A DNA stretch of 64,000 nt from Triops longicaudatus (lineage: Eukaryota > Arthropoda > Branchiopoda > Notostraca > Triopsidae). This document shows, piece by piece, positions 12,445 to 25,700 of the stretch. Position 1 is the stretch's first letter. Every line of letters begins with the position of its first letter. A program made the translations under genes and the position numbers. The notes under the pieces are model-generated. The model saw only the letters and a list, made by a program, of their open reading frames with translations, was not told the DNA's origin and searched no databases. The DNA is taken from the NCBI GenBank assembly GCA_022885665.1, contig JAGQDJ010000195.1, forward strand, positions 33,912 to 97,911, written 5' to 3'.

Positions 12445-15270
12445 ATGACGGTTAGTTACCAATCGGATGTTTCATCCTCGGAAACGGGAGGATTTACTCG
12501 TCTACTACTCAAATGGAAAGGATCGCTTTATAAGCTAATCTACCGAGAGTTGGTGGTTTTTCTCATCTTATTCGGATTTTTTAGTTTTCTTTACCGACAC
12601 GTCCTCCGTGAGGATCAACAAAAGTAATACCCAATCTCTTTTAGTGGCGCTCCGTTTTTGCTAACTTATAACATAGGATATTCGAGCGCACAGCGGTGTA
12701 CTTCGACAAGTATTTAAGCATGATACCTTTGTCGTTCATCCTTGGTTTCTTCGTCACACTTATAGCTACCAGGTAACATTGCATTTGGTTACGTAAGTAA
12801 ACATAAAATTCACTCCTACTTCGTATTTTTTAAATACTTATTTTACTACCTCGGTGTATGCATTAATAGATGGTGGAACCAATACATGGCTTTACCGTGG
12901 CCAGACAGGTGCGAAGTTTTCTTGCAAAGCAAGACATGGGACAGTTTGGACGTAGTGCGATTTTTACAAATTATATAAACGGAGAATTGTAGATATCTCG
13001 GAGCTTTAAAAAAGTCTTATTGAAAAAGCGCAAAATGCATGTGAAAAATTGTTTCATACGGAGAAATGAGATAATGCTGATACGACAGACTGGACAAAGA
13101 AGAACCATCTAATTTCAACGATCGTTTACTTTTATTGCTCTTTTTTTTTTATCTTGCGTGTGTATTACAGCTTTGACAATATCAAATTTGTGCATATAGC
13201 AAATACAGTTTCTATATCTCAGTTTGTTCATTCAGAGAAATATATAAACATTCGGTGTGTCCAAACTGTCCCGTATCTTAGATAGCTTCCTTGTTATGCG
13301 ATCTTATAAATAATGTGTCCTCACCATAGGCTTTTGCTTACGATTAACTTACATTTACCTGGGCAAGATGAAGAAGCACGCTTATTACGGCGCAATTTGA
13401 TGCGTTACACAATAATCATGATGATTCTGATTTTCCGCTCGATTTCTGCGGCTGTTAAGAGAAGATTTCCAACCATGGAACATCTTGTGCACTCAGGTAA
13501 AATGTTCTTGCCCTACAACTTATAGATATTTTATGTTGCTTCTTCTAGGTTTCATGACTCAGGCTGAGTTGGACTGCTTGAATTCGGTGGAGCTCGAATT
13601 CAATAAATATTGGATACCTAGTACCTGGTTTATTAACTTGTTACGCGACGCACGTAGACTAAACCGAATCGCTGATCCACAGGGTGTAAAACTTATTATG
13701 GAGGTAAAAAAAAAAAACATTTTTTTTATTTTCTCATTTTTTTATTTATTTTTATATTTTTAAATATTTTTCTATTATTATTGTTTTATTATTTTTTTTA
13801 ATTTTTTTTCTTGCAAAACGTAAACTATCTACCCTGAATAGGAATTCCTCGAATTCCGCGGCAGGTGCGGACTTTTGTGGAGCTACGACTGGGTTAGCGT
13901 GCCGTTAGTTTACACACAAGTAACTTGTCAATATTACATCCTAATAGAATCGATCTAATTCAAACGGGGTTTTCTGTCTCCTCTCAGGTTGTTACGATAT
14001 CCACGTACAGTTTCTTCATCGCTTGCCTATTCGGGCGTCAGAGAGTGGGAAATGAAACGGACGCCAAGGACATCCCTGTCGACATATATTTGCCCGTTTT
14101 CACTATTTTCCAGTTCTTTTTCTACATGGGATTGTTAAAGGTACTAAATCGTGTGAAACTTCTATTCAGAAACACATCCACGTCTGCAACAATGGTCGCT
14201 TTAGGTAGCCGAACAGCTAATTAACCCTTATGGCGAAGACGATGAAGACTTTGAACTCAATTTCCTCATTGATCGCCACACAAAGGTAGACTTATTTTCT
14301 TATACATCTTATTAAATCATTTTAATATTCAGAAATCATGTGAATTATTTATGATATTCTCTACTAGGTCTGCTTTTTGGGAGTTGATTTGCTTTGTGAA
14401 TTAAGTCCTCCAATTTCGAAAGACGTGTTCTTCGGACAGGCTAATCCCATGCTACCTTATACTGAGTCCGCTGTGGGCTTTAAAAAGAAAACTCACTTAG
14501 GCTCTGCTGAAGGCGTCAGGTAATTTGTATCTGCCTTTACGTCTGCTACGTTCACTAAAGGTCTTTGTTTAGTGTCCCAGTCAGTAAGCAGGGCTTCCTG
14601 TTGCCAACAGTAACGGAGGAAACTTTAAAGGATGACAAGTCCTCAGTAAAAAGTATTATTCTTTTATTTTTGTGACTTATTTTTCGTTATTTTGACGTAC
14701 AGTTTTGAATTATATCAATTCAAGCTAGTTTTTAATGTACTAATTTTCATTGAAATACTCCTTTTCGAACCAGATGGTGTCGTTCCAAAAAGATTTTCTC
14801 TGGAAGGAATGTCTCCTCTAAATTTGCGCTTTTCGCGAAGCCGAACTTTTGACGAAGCGCAGTTCGCAGATTCGTACGGAGACGCGTTGCATAAAACCAA
14901 TTCCTGCCCGTCTCCCAGTTCTTGGTCTCATTCTCCCGCCAAGGACGAGTCCAGACAAGTCCGGTCTGCAGATCCTAACCGCGGAGAACCCGCAGTGACA
15001 ATAGTTCGCTATTTGCGTCGCTTGTCAACACGCCGAAAGCCGCAACAAAACTGGAAACGAATGATAACTCCTTTAGACGTTACCTCATCCCGTCCCCAAA
15101 CGGACCCCGAAAAGCGACGACCTTTTGTTCTAAACGTGACAAGTGATGACCAAAGGCCTCTTCCGAATCAATTGTTTACAGTCGAAGGATATGCCAACTC
15201 GGCATTTTCCACCCCAAGAGAGGATAGTGCACCAAGTTCCTCCGAGCAAGATTCTGTTGTTCAAGTGTGA
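12445..15270 (+). CDS. Bestrophin family chloride channel, copy 1
   Basis: Calcium-activated anion channel of the plasma membrane, normally a pentamer. Eleven exons: 12445-12623, 12677-12772, 12870-12908, 13330-13496, 13549-13703, 13842-13919, 13988-14140, 14205-14285, 14368-14519, 14573-14652, 14774-15270. They give 1677 nt, 558 residues. Visible hallmarks: MTVSYQSDV start; pore-neck segment SMIPLSFILGFFV with the conserved Ile, Phe, Phe; RWWNQYMALPWPD; RRFPTMEHLV; YWIPSTWFINLL; VYTQVV then FGRQRVGNE; and the calcium-clasp stretch EQLINPYGEDDEDFE. The C-terminal 200 residues are Ser/Arg-rich and not conserved. Intron 3 is long because of a 335-bp inverted-repeat insertion. Copy 2 follows 600 bp downstream. 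The family is certain; the last two splice sites are less so. Confidence 0.95.
12938..13272. mobile_element. MITE-like insertion in bestrophin 1 intron 3
   Basis: The 14-base GGGACAGTTTGGAC at 12938-12951 is repeated as an exact reverse complement at 13259-13272, framing about 335 bp of non-coding DNA inside an intron that is otherwise expected to be 60-100 bp. The corresponding intron of copy 2 (16312-16419) is 108 bp and lacks it. A non-autonomous DNA transposon is the simplest reading; flanking target-site duplication is not obvious. Confidence 0.65.
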
Positions 15271-15876
15271 TCCGCTCTTTTGTTTTTTTTTTTCTTGTTT
15301 TTGATACCTAGGCTAAACCATTCTTGTGTACCTCGTGGTACCTTGACCGGGAAGTAGCGTCTTCCCACATTTAGCGTCCCTCTACGTTTGTAAATTATGC
15401 GAGAAATACAGTCCCAGGTTCGCCGCTCATTCCTTCTTTGAAGCGCAGTGGTTTCTATTATGTAGACAGTTTCCATAACGACCAAGTACGGGAAACACAA
15501 CCCAAGAAAACGGTACGTTCTTTCGATATTAAGTGTCCCCAACGCCAATTGCTGCCATATCATCTTACTGCGTATGCGTATTTTTTGAGTACTTGTAGCT
15601 TTCTGCAATAACATTCAACACTGACGCCGTGACTGACGTTTTTAGTTCGCACATTCTAATCGGATTACCTTTTTAGCGCAGCGGACATTAAAAGCCACCA
15701 AAAGTTACACCCTTTATTATGGTAAAAGCTCCACGGTGACCGGGCACTATGTGTGTAGACTTGCCTCTTCGACCTCTGTCATCCGATCGTTATATTGGCT
15801 TGGGATACTAGGAAATAACATCGTAGTTGCCGTACTGTTGTGCGTCGGAAACAAGTGCTTGAAGAACGCTTTTAAA
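15271..15876. other. Spacer between the tandem bestrophins
   Basis: Mostly 3' UTR of copy 1 plus promoter/5' region of copy 2. From 15661 one frame stays open up to the proposed start codon at 15877 and contains a hydrophobic run, so an extra upstream coding part of copy 2 cannot be excluded. Confidence 0.4.
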
Positions 15877-17385
15877 ATGGTAGGCTATTTCTTTTTGTAA
15901 ATTTGAGAAACCGATTTGTTTACGAAAGTGGATTTCTTTTTCTGTTAGAAGGTAAAAAGGACACAAGAACCGAACGTCCACCAAGCTCAGCAGGGTTTTA
16001 CTCGGCTTCTTTTCGTGTGGAGAGCTTCTTTGTACAAGCTTATCTTACCGCAGTTGCTCGCTTTTTTAATATGCTTCGGGTTTATCAGCTTAATATACCG
16101 AGTGGCCTTAAATCCTCAACAACAAAAGTAAGATTTCTATAAGTCTTTATTTCAGGCGTTATCCTTCCGTTAAAAGAGACTTTGAGCGAATTGTGCATTA
16201 TTTCGACTCGTATCTCAACATGATCCCACTTTCCTTCATCTTGGGATTTTATGTGAGTACGGTGTATAACAGGTGGTGGGCACAGTACCTTACACTACCT
16301 TCATACGACAGGTAAGATTTACTGTGCCTTGAAGTTCTTGTGAAATTGTGAAAATTTGTATTGAAGTTCTTGCGAAATGACTTCGTCCCATTATTGATTT
16401 GTCCTATTAATCCTTTCAGGTTAATGCTGACCATAAATTTGTATATGCCAAACACTGACGTGGAAACTAGACTGACCCGTCGTACACTATTGCGACATGC
16501 AAATTTAATGTACATACTGTTATTAAGACAACTATCCCCGGCAATTAGACGGCGCTTTCATTCGTTGGAAACGCTGGTAGACAAAGGTACAACCCAAATC
16601 CAGCGAATTGACTAAGAATAACATAGTCTTGCTATCGCATGTCCGTCACAGGCTACATGACGAGAGAAGAATTGGATTACCTTGAGACGGGTAAGCCGGA
16701 CTATTGGATCCCCTCCACGTGGTTTATTAACTTGTTGACTGAGGCAACAGAAACCAAAAAAGTGAATGACTCAAGAGGGGTTTCTTTGATTCTTGCGGTA
16801 CCCTTATGCTCTCTGACACAATGGCGGAAAATTAATGTTGCTACATAGGAAATGTTGAAAATTCGCGAAAACTGCAGTATACTCTGGAATTACGGGTGGG
16901 TCAGCATACCGCTAGTGTACACCCAGGTTGTGGCAATTGTTACCTACAGCTACTTCTTTGCGTGTTTATTTGGAAGGCAAAGGGTTGGAGACGAAACAAC
17001 TAAAAATGATTTGCCAGTTGACATTTACTTTCCCTTGTTCACGGTCTTGCAATTTCTGTTTTATGTGGGGCTTTTGAAGGTATTTATTATAACCATAACG
17101 CTATGTGACTTAATTCAATTTTTCGACGTTGTACAGGTGGCAGAGCAGCTTCTCAACCCGTACGGGGAAGACGATAACGATTTCAATTTGAATTTCTTAA
17201 TTGACCGGAACAATAGGGTCAGTTATTTAGGGACTGAGACATTGTGCGGAGCACCATTACCTTTGGAAAATGTAATTCCTACTGACATGGTGCTTGCCAA
17301 AGCGGAAGAACGATCCTTGGATCACGGGAAGTCGAATTTTGTCCCCGCCGAAAATGTCAAGTCGTATTATAGTGCTCACAGTTAA
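15877..17385 (+). CDS. Bestrophin family chloride channel, copy 2 (short tail)
   Basis: Paralogue of copy 1. Proposed exons: 15877-15879 (start codon only), 15949-16127, 16156-16311, 16420-16586, 16652-16797, 16849-17079, 17137-17385; total 1131 nt, 376 residues. It shows the same hallmarks: NMIPLSFILGFYV pore neck, RWWAQYLTLPSYD, DYWIPSTWFINLL, PLVYTQVVAIVTYSYFF, FGRQRVGDE, and clasp EQLLNPYGEDDNDFN, where copy 1 and vertebrate bestrophins have an acidic residue at the N. Three introns of copy 1 are absent (between the pore-neck and RWW exons, within the VYTQVV region, and after the clasp exon), and most of the C-terminal tail is missing. The body from 15949 is certain; the start is not, because the ATG-only first exon is inferred from phase and position. 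Confidence 0.88.
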
Positions 17386-19788
17386 CGTATTAAATGCTGA
17401 ACGATTTCTTCTCGTTAGGGGACTTCTTCTGATGCCACATAGGTTGACTTAAATGTTACTGGAGCAGTTTATCTCGTCTCAGAAATATGTTATATGATTG
17501 TTCGAGTGTTGAACGTGATAGAAGAATCCGACACATCACAGCACTTAAATACACTATACTTGGGTGATTTGTCAAGAAAGAAGTTGTATCCACATTCACT
17601 TAATACTTGTGCTGACTTTCAATAAAAAAAAATCGTATACTAAACAAACAAAGACCATGTTTTAAACTCCATAATTCGGTTTGTTATTTATACGGCATAT
17701 TTCGTGTGAGTTCAGTGCCACGCCACAAGAGGCGAAAATGAAGAAATTTTCAACCAATTTTTTGCGTGAGCGCTAAGTTCAAAAGACGATTTTCTCAGAA
17801 ACCATTTATTTACCTAACTTTTTAACGGGTCGAAAAAAATGAAAGTTCCTCGGTTAAACGGATATTAGTAGTACCGGAAAGCATTTTTATTCACCAATGG
17901 CAGATCAAACTAAATGAAAATCGCGGGCTGCATATCACAATGTTGCTATCCGTAAACTATCGCCATCTGTTAGATTCTTGATTATATATCAAGAGCTGTT
18001 TTCGATGACTAATTTTGGCGCTTTCAGTGGCTGGAGTGTGAACAATACATGTGTTATTTTTTTTAATTCCGTGAGATTCTGAAAATGTGTTTTGATTTTG
18101 AACCCCAGAGTACTTCCTGACAAGACAGCGTCTAGGTAATTTCACTTATGATCAATTTTAAGTAACCTAGTATGCTAGTAAAATTGGTGACAAATTTTGG
18201 TGTGAAAATAGTAGATACTGGTGATGAATGTGCGAACTAATAATCGTACATGCAAAATAAATAATCTGCCATTTTGTGTTTCCATTGCTAACCTAATCCT
18301 GGTGTTGTGCTAACTGTAGCACGTGGAAATCCAACTCGCGTTTCCAACGGCATGTAAAATTAATAATCGTGTTAAGGTTAGAATCGATATCGCGCGTCGA
18401 TTAAGCGTATAAATCGCTTTGTCACCCTGGGAATTCATATTACCGAAGGCTTAGCATCGCAGAACTCGAATATCTCGAAATTTGAAGTTCCATTTTGTGA
18501 GTTTAACGTAAAAAATATTTAGATGTATATTATTGTCTTTTTAAATCATATAATTCTCTCATAAGCAGATACTCCCATTTTTTTATTCCGCTTTATACGT
18601 AGTCCTTGACTGCGTTTCGCAGATTTCTTCGAAGCCAAGCGATTGTGAAGAACATGAGCATAGTAATAGGAATTTTCTTCATGAGAAATCACACTGTCTG
18701 TATTGTTGGTATAATTTTTTTTTAAAAAAAAGTCAGCGAAAAGGTACACATGGTCTTTAGTTTGCAGTAATGTCAGCAGATAATGATGTCTATGGAAGAG
18801 GATAATGTTGTAGTAATAGTCTGTCCATTGTCTTAAACGCTGGGTCAGCGAGGTACATGTGTATACAAGGGAGCGCATATCGGAGCTGTCAAAGGTCGCG
18901 TGTTTGACTGACACTTCGTTAATTATTTTGACGCAAAGATATCTTAAAAACGTAAAGGTCTTCTGCATTTTTCCCTCAGTAAACAAACAGCAGGTCTGGT
19001 ATATAGGTTACTTTTTATTGGGAATGTTAGTCTAAATATAACTTCAAAACAACGTAAATTACGAATGAAATATTTCCAGTCCCCCGAATATCTCTCGTGT
19101 GTTTTCATACCGGCTGCCTTCAGTCTAAAATCACTATGCCTAAGGGGAATTTTCAACAACCGTAACGTAAAAATGCCTGCGTTTGAACATGGGTACGAAT
19201 GGGCGTGTAGTTATACGCCTCTTGTTTCGACACGAAAGACAGAATCCACTGTAAGTATGCACTGAATACAGCAACAAGCTCTATGGAAGCCGTAAAACCC
19301 CCAAAACTTTGGTTCTAAATTGAATATATTAACTTTGTATTGTACGTATTAAACACTTATTAGTAAAGCTCTGGAAATCAATTATTAGCGAGCCCTGGCA
19401 GAATGATAGGTCTATAAACAGGTTTAAGTTTTCATACGTTCTTTCTTGTGTCCTTGTACCCACCGACAGTATATAAGTGAGCAACAAATCCATTACAAAT
19501 TGACGACACTTTGTCGATTGTCTCTACTTGAAGTGGTAGATCGAATAAAAGAAAGAACAACATTTCGTCTTTACCGATATTACTTTAGCCATTTTGTATT
19601 TTGTTCGCCTTTTACGGAAATCCTGCCGGCGGGGAAATCGCCGGCTCTAAACGTTATGTAAGCTAAACTGTACAAGATTTCTTTGAGGATAAAGAGCCAA
19701 TTTGCCTTCTCAGTCCTCGTTTCTCATCCAATGTAGGTCTTTGATATACTCAGAGAAGCGTAAATAAGTGGGGGAGATGAGTAAGCAC
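17386..19788. other. Spacer between convergent bestrophin 2 and Ig-protein genes
   Basis: About 2.4 kb. An AATAAA at 17621-17626 fits bestrophin 2. The rest is AT-rich. A 146-codon ORF on the minus strand (18546-18986) has no domain or signal peptide. No repeat or RNA gene recognised. Confidence 0.5.
17621..17626 (+). terminator. Polyadenylation signal of bestrophin 2
   Basis: AATAAA followed by an A run, 236 bp after the stop codon at 17383-17385. Confidence 0.5.
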
Positions 19789-22700
19789 CTATAGAAGGAA
19801 CTTGAAGCTGATCAGGAACCCGGACAAACAAATCCCTGTGCCAAAAGAAAAAGGAAGATATGAAAGAATGTTATTAGTTGGATCCAAGGCAGCAGTAGTG
19901 TAAACCAAACACGGTTGACTCGAACTTACATATATAATACCACTGATGACTAGCAGCGATATTTGTTGAGGACTTGGCTTTTGATTCACCATATGTCTCC
20001 GGCCTTTTTCGTATCCTTTGCCCTGGTTCCGTCACGGGGCTAATACTCTTACGTGGATATGTAAAATCTTTCGGCACGAGTGTGGTCCGTTCTGTGTCTT
20101 CAAAATGTAGCGTTTCAAGATCCTCGTCTACATATTTTTTTTTAATAAAAAGGATTTAAGCATGTATTGTTAATTGTTGATCCCTTTATTCACTGTAATG
20201 CATATACGTACCACGAAACACTCTTGGAGGTTTGGTGGTCGCTGTAGATGAAGCAATTTCTGAAGAAAAACATATAAATTAATTTTCAATATTTTTCAAT
20301 TTGTGTTAGTTTCTTTGTGAGAGGTAGGAAAGTGACAAGGATTACCAAAGAGTTTAATTGATCCTTCTGCTTCTCCCAGCGAATTCTTCGACATGCAGCG
20401 ATAATTGCCGAAATCAGACTCTGTCAGATGCTGCAATGTGAGCTTCATGTGAGATTTGTAACCGTTATCAAAGACTTCAGACCGAATTTTTCTTCCCGGC
20501 AACAACATCACATCGTCTTTTACCCAATAATTGATAGGTCTGGGATGAGCCTCTGCATGGCATTCAAGGTTTACCGTGCTCCCTATGGGAGCTCCAACCA
20601 ATTGATTAGGAACCCAAACCATAGGAGGAACTGGATTCAAAAGAGATTCTTTGTGAAGAGACATTTGGATGGAGTAACGTTGACAAGAAAAACGATGAAA
20701 AAGAAACGACTTGCCATTACTTACATTCCACATCTAGCATAATCCTCTTGCTCACTGATGGCGGAACTCCGTTGGAAGCTGTCTCAGGGGAAAGAAAACC
20801 AAAGTTCGTATTACACGTACAGAGCGGTAAGACCCTTAGTTTCAATCATTTTACAAATCCACCGATTTTTCCTTCAGACTGTTTTTACGGCGTTTTCCTG
20901 ACGCCTAGGTAGCTAAGGGTCATTTTGTGGTAGTTAATCGTTGGTTTGCTGCCTTTAATTTTTCTTATATAAAAGACATTTTAGCCACTTAAAGTCTATT
21001 AAAACTCAAACAGAAGGCAGCTTTAAAAATCAAGCCTTATAATTTGCCAAGTATATCTAGCCTGAAGAGACTGTAACCACAGAGCCACTTTTTATAAATG
21101 GAAATGAAATTTTAATAGGAATCTGTACTAAAGAAAACATGGAAAATCTATAGAAGAGGCGTAATATAGGAGTAATAGATGACTCCGTTTAATTTCGTGA
21201 GCTATTTTGGAGCGTAAAAGAGAGACTCTTATTGGTTAAATTAATTTAAGGGTCATCAGTGTAGGAGGAGGGGACAGTTCAGACAGTTTTCCGTTATTTA
21301 TTTTGCATTCCACGTGTAGACGAAATTAAAGAATGAAAAGATACTCAGTAAATGCAGTGGTGTTCTGGTTACGAAGTGTAAAATTGTGAGTTTCAGGAAA
21401 ACGAAAAATACGGTTAAACGGCCATGAAAGCTAGAGGCTCTCCATGTGTATAAATTGTCAGGTGAAGGGAGCGTTTTGGACTTAGGGTTGGGACAGAATG
21501 CCCGTGTGTTTTGTCATAGGCAAACCGACAGGTCTACTTGTTTTTTAAAAAATACATGAATGAGTTGAAAGATATTTATAAAAACATAGAGATGTAGTAC
21601 AAATGAACAGTGAAAAACCAACTAAAACAAAAGGTTGAACAATATCTTTTTACCCAAATTATCCGACATTTAATTTACAGTATTCTCTTAGAATACGTTT
21701 AATTAGAGTATGTTACAAACAATAGCACACTTTTTGTAACTGTTATATATTTTACGATTTTAATTTAATTTTTATTTTACGAATTTAATTTAATTTTTGT
21801 TTTACGAATTACATTTAATAAGAATGTATTTAATAAGAATGTAGCTCGTTTAATCAGATTAATAACGTCTAATTATGTGATCATGATAGCTTAACAGGTT
21901 GTTGTTATCTTGTACCCACGCTAAGCGTTCTTGCGGTTCCTCATTGTGACAACAATTGAATATGTAAGTAAGTCAGCGAGCTGGGTTTTAACGTATTCTA
22001 GGTGTTGTTCAAGCTGCGCTGCATGCTGTAAACTTAAAAGCCAAACTACTTGCCTATGCATAAATACGCTCCTCCATCTGTCCGGCTGACTTTATGGAAA
22101 TGCAAGTCCTGGTGTTCATGGACGGGCGCTGTGTATGAAAGAGAGATAGAGAGAAAAGGGGAGTTGGTAAGTTTCATTATACGTCCACCCGTGTCGGTAA
22201 TAGAATATAGTTGGTTTTGAATAGCATTGTTATGTCACTGACGTACAAAGTCGCCGTCGATCCGAACCCATGTTAATGGCTCTTCCATCTTCGCGTCGCC
22301 AAGTTATTCGAGGCGCGGGCACCCCATCGCCGCGACATGTCAGCGTGATTTTCCCACCTTCGCGGATTGAGAGGTGCGATGCCGAGCTCTCTTCATCGAT
22401 TATAGTTGGAGGAACTTTGGAGATCACATATTGCAGTCACGAACAAAACAGATAAGTTTCCGTGGACCCCATGAATCCCCAACCGCCGTCCACCGAACCC
22501 GAGACAAGTCGGCAACCAAGGGCCAAAAACGGAGGGAGAAAGGCAAGGAGGAGGCAGAGGGAGAGATAAAGACAGACCCAAAGAACGACACAAGAGTTAG
22601 GAAGGAGCGAGAATCAATTACGTAGAAACTTACTATACAGATGCAATGTCGGGATTTACGAGCAATTTCTTTTCTATCACCAGGAAACTTTGTATAAGCT

Positions 22701-25700
22701 TACCTACGACCTCGACGATACCCAATTGACTGATCATCGGTTCACTGTCCACTTGACCTATTCAGAGAGAATGGCACGTGAGCTGTAAGACGTATTCAGG
22801 GGGAAGGTTTTCTTGGCATGCGGTTTTATGTCATACGTACACATGTATCTGCCTGCGTCTTCAGGTTGAGCGCCCCGGATATGTAAATTCCATTGACGGT
22901 GATGATCGTGGGAGACGGAGAACCGCGGGATCCTTGTGACCACATGGCGCTGCACGGTGACAACCATTTGTCGCTCGAGATGGATCCACGCCACCTGTTA
23001 CAAATCTTGTTTCGTGAAAACATGTCTTCGAACCAGAGCTACAGAGTTGTTTACAGATTCACAAGAAATGTCACTATCGGTTTTCCTTGCATTATAAATA
23101 TGTAAAGAAGACGGCGTAATAACGAGCACTGTTGGGCGTATCAAGTACAACTAAAATGGTTTGTTACAAACTACGTGGAAGGAAGGAACGTAGAAGCCAT
23201 CTCTCGAGAATTTTGCTAATACTGTACATGTAGATATACTGTGTTTACAATTCTTTATAATTTTGCAGTAATCTTATGTACGTATTGTTGCTGGTTTTTT
23301 ACCGATAAACAATTAAAATGGAATTAAAATGAATTACTGACTTTTATTACCCAAGGTACGTAAAAATTTCTCCGTTTTAAAGCTTTTAAGATTTAAGATA
23401 AAAAGATACTGTACCCAAAGTTTTTTTTCAGGGGTCAATATGTGCATATGTTTCCATTTTCTTTTATTTTCGTGAGTTGTGAGGCGATATCGCCTACACA
23501 TGAACATGCATGCCCACAGGCAGAGAATTCTCGGTTGATAGGGCTGTTTCTGCAGCACTTCGCTTTGCCATTCGAGCAACGGCGGGTAGCAAGCATTTTG
23601 CTCGTTTTTAAATTTCGTTGATATGTTTGAGCTTGCCTTAATAGAAGTTCTCCCAAAAATAATAGCCAAGGTTGCACGTAAATTTGTCATTCGCAAAATA
23701 CTTGTGGCGATACCACAGCAAATAAAAAAATAATACTAAAAAATAAAAATAATAAAAATATGCTTAAAGACAAAATTTGAAAAAATATAGTTTATAAAAA
23801 TAAGAAAGAGCAAATGACATTTTGGCTCTTGAAGTGAATATTATATTTTTTCAAACAAACTTTCATGTCCAGGAGACATTTCAGCTATACCGTCACTTCT
23901 CCCAAATCGAGTTCTCAATTAAAAAAAAAGAGAATTAATCAAGGTATAAGCTTCTTGATTATAGATAGCCTTCCTCAAATTCAGTATTTAATTTTTAAAA
24001 ATATAACTATAAGATATTACAATTACAGCAACATATGGCCAATAAATACAAGCAGTGGTCAAGCTTCGCGTAGAAACAGTAACAAGTTACAAACAAGGTG
24101 GAGTAAAATCTTGCCCCAGGGAAAAGGAAAGGACTACTATAGTTTCACATAACATACCGCTAGTGTTTAGGAATTAGTGTCAGGTCTAGGAAAAATTTAG
24201 TGCGTCTTTGGACAATATTAAGCAATAAGGATGCTCATATAGGTGTATTACAGGCGGCTAGTGTAGCTACGATAGATGTCTTGTTCGGTGTGTCGGTCCC
24301 AAAGCCAATTACCCGACTCAATTACCCGTGAAATACGATTGCAAGGGAGAAAAGGAATAACTAGAGCAAACAGCATCACCCAAGCCCGCCATTTGGTCGG
24401 TGGCAGCAGGGGTCTCCCCTCGGTTCTTACCTTGTAGGGCCCTAAGTGATCCACGACACACGACAAAGTGGCATCCCGACCAATGATGACTGTCACATTG
24501 TTGACGAATTCGAGGAATACGGGGCGCTCTTCTGCAATATAAAAGAAGGGGGATACGCACAGATCAAATTGAGCCAACCATAGAAATTGCATACAAGGCT
24601 GCAGCCACTAGAGGTGCAAGTGTGAAAGCTTCTACCGGCGCTCCCAAAGCGGAGACAAGAGAAGCACGTGGGGAGCTTTTAATAAGATACGTGAGGTGAA
24701 AACCCCCCGGTGTAGCAATCGCTCCAAACTCTGAGCAATAGAAAGCTCTGTTTTTCCCTGCAGTGTTATTTGTTGTCAACGGGTGGTGAAAATATCCCAT
24801 TCTCCGGATATGAGCAAGCAATAGAAAATCCTTTCCTAAAACCCTGAAGCATGCATGGTACTACCCTATAAAGACCTTCCATCGGAATATTCCAATCTCG
24901 GGTGAGTCAAGTAATGAAACTTGCATGTTCTTTTCCGAACTCACTTTTCTTTCTGTCCTTGTCCCCGTGGATTTGTCAAACTACCCCTTTTTTTCCCTTC
25001 CCCCATGGCTGTCACGGGTATTGCACGGAAGTATCCAGTTTACAATCTTCAGGAGTAGGGTGTGAGAAGTGTACCAAGTTGGAACGAAGGAGGGGTTAGC
25101 GGTACGGTAACGAGATCGTAGGGGCGTGGGATATGTGATTAACGAAAACTTTGGTATGCCCTCTTAGGTCTCTAGGCATACCATAGTGTCTAAAGCATAA
25201 CAGTTCATTTGTGAATACCGTAGCGTGCATGCTGGAAGTTAACAGTTAATGCAGTAACGTGCACGAGCTACTGGTATGTGAATACTTTGTTGCTTGTTAC
25301 TTTGGAAAAGACAGATGTATGCCCCGGCTCGCCCTAAATTCATCTCTTTTCCTTTATCCCGCAGTAACAACTCCTCCTATTGAGGAAATGCTTTAGTAAC
25401 AAGCGGGGAACGGTGCACCGTTGTTACTATAAATCAATGCTATGCTGCATGGAAAATGTTCTCTTTGCTGGTAAAGCATTCACTGTTGGTTTACGCTGAA
25501 GAAACTGGGAGGCGGGACAGATTTATTTTGAAGCAGCTCGCAAATCAAAAAGCCAAAAAATCTTGGCAACAGTCTTTCTCCGCAAGAACCCTTCTCCGCG
25601 GTGACGACTTTGGGGACAAAATACCCTTGCTTAGCATGTAGGGAGCCCGCTACTCCATTTAAAACGATTTCAAGTGTGTTGCACCACCCAAGAACAGCTC

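Noticed and set aside
18546..18986. 146-codon ORF on the minus strand between bestrophin 2 and the Ig gene
   Set aside because: No signal peptide, domain, splice context or promoter; composition fits AT-rich spacer DNA.
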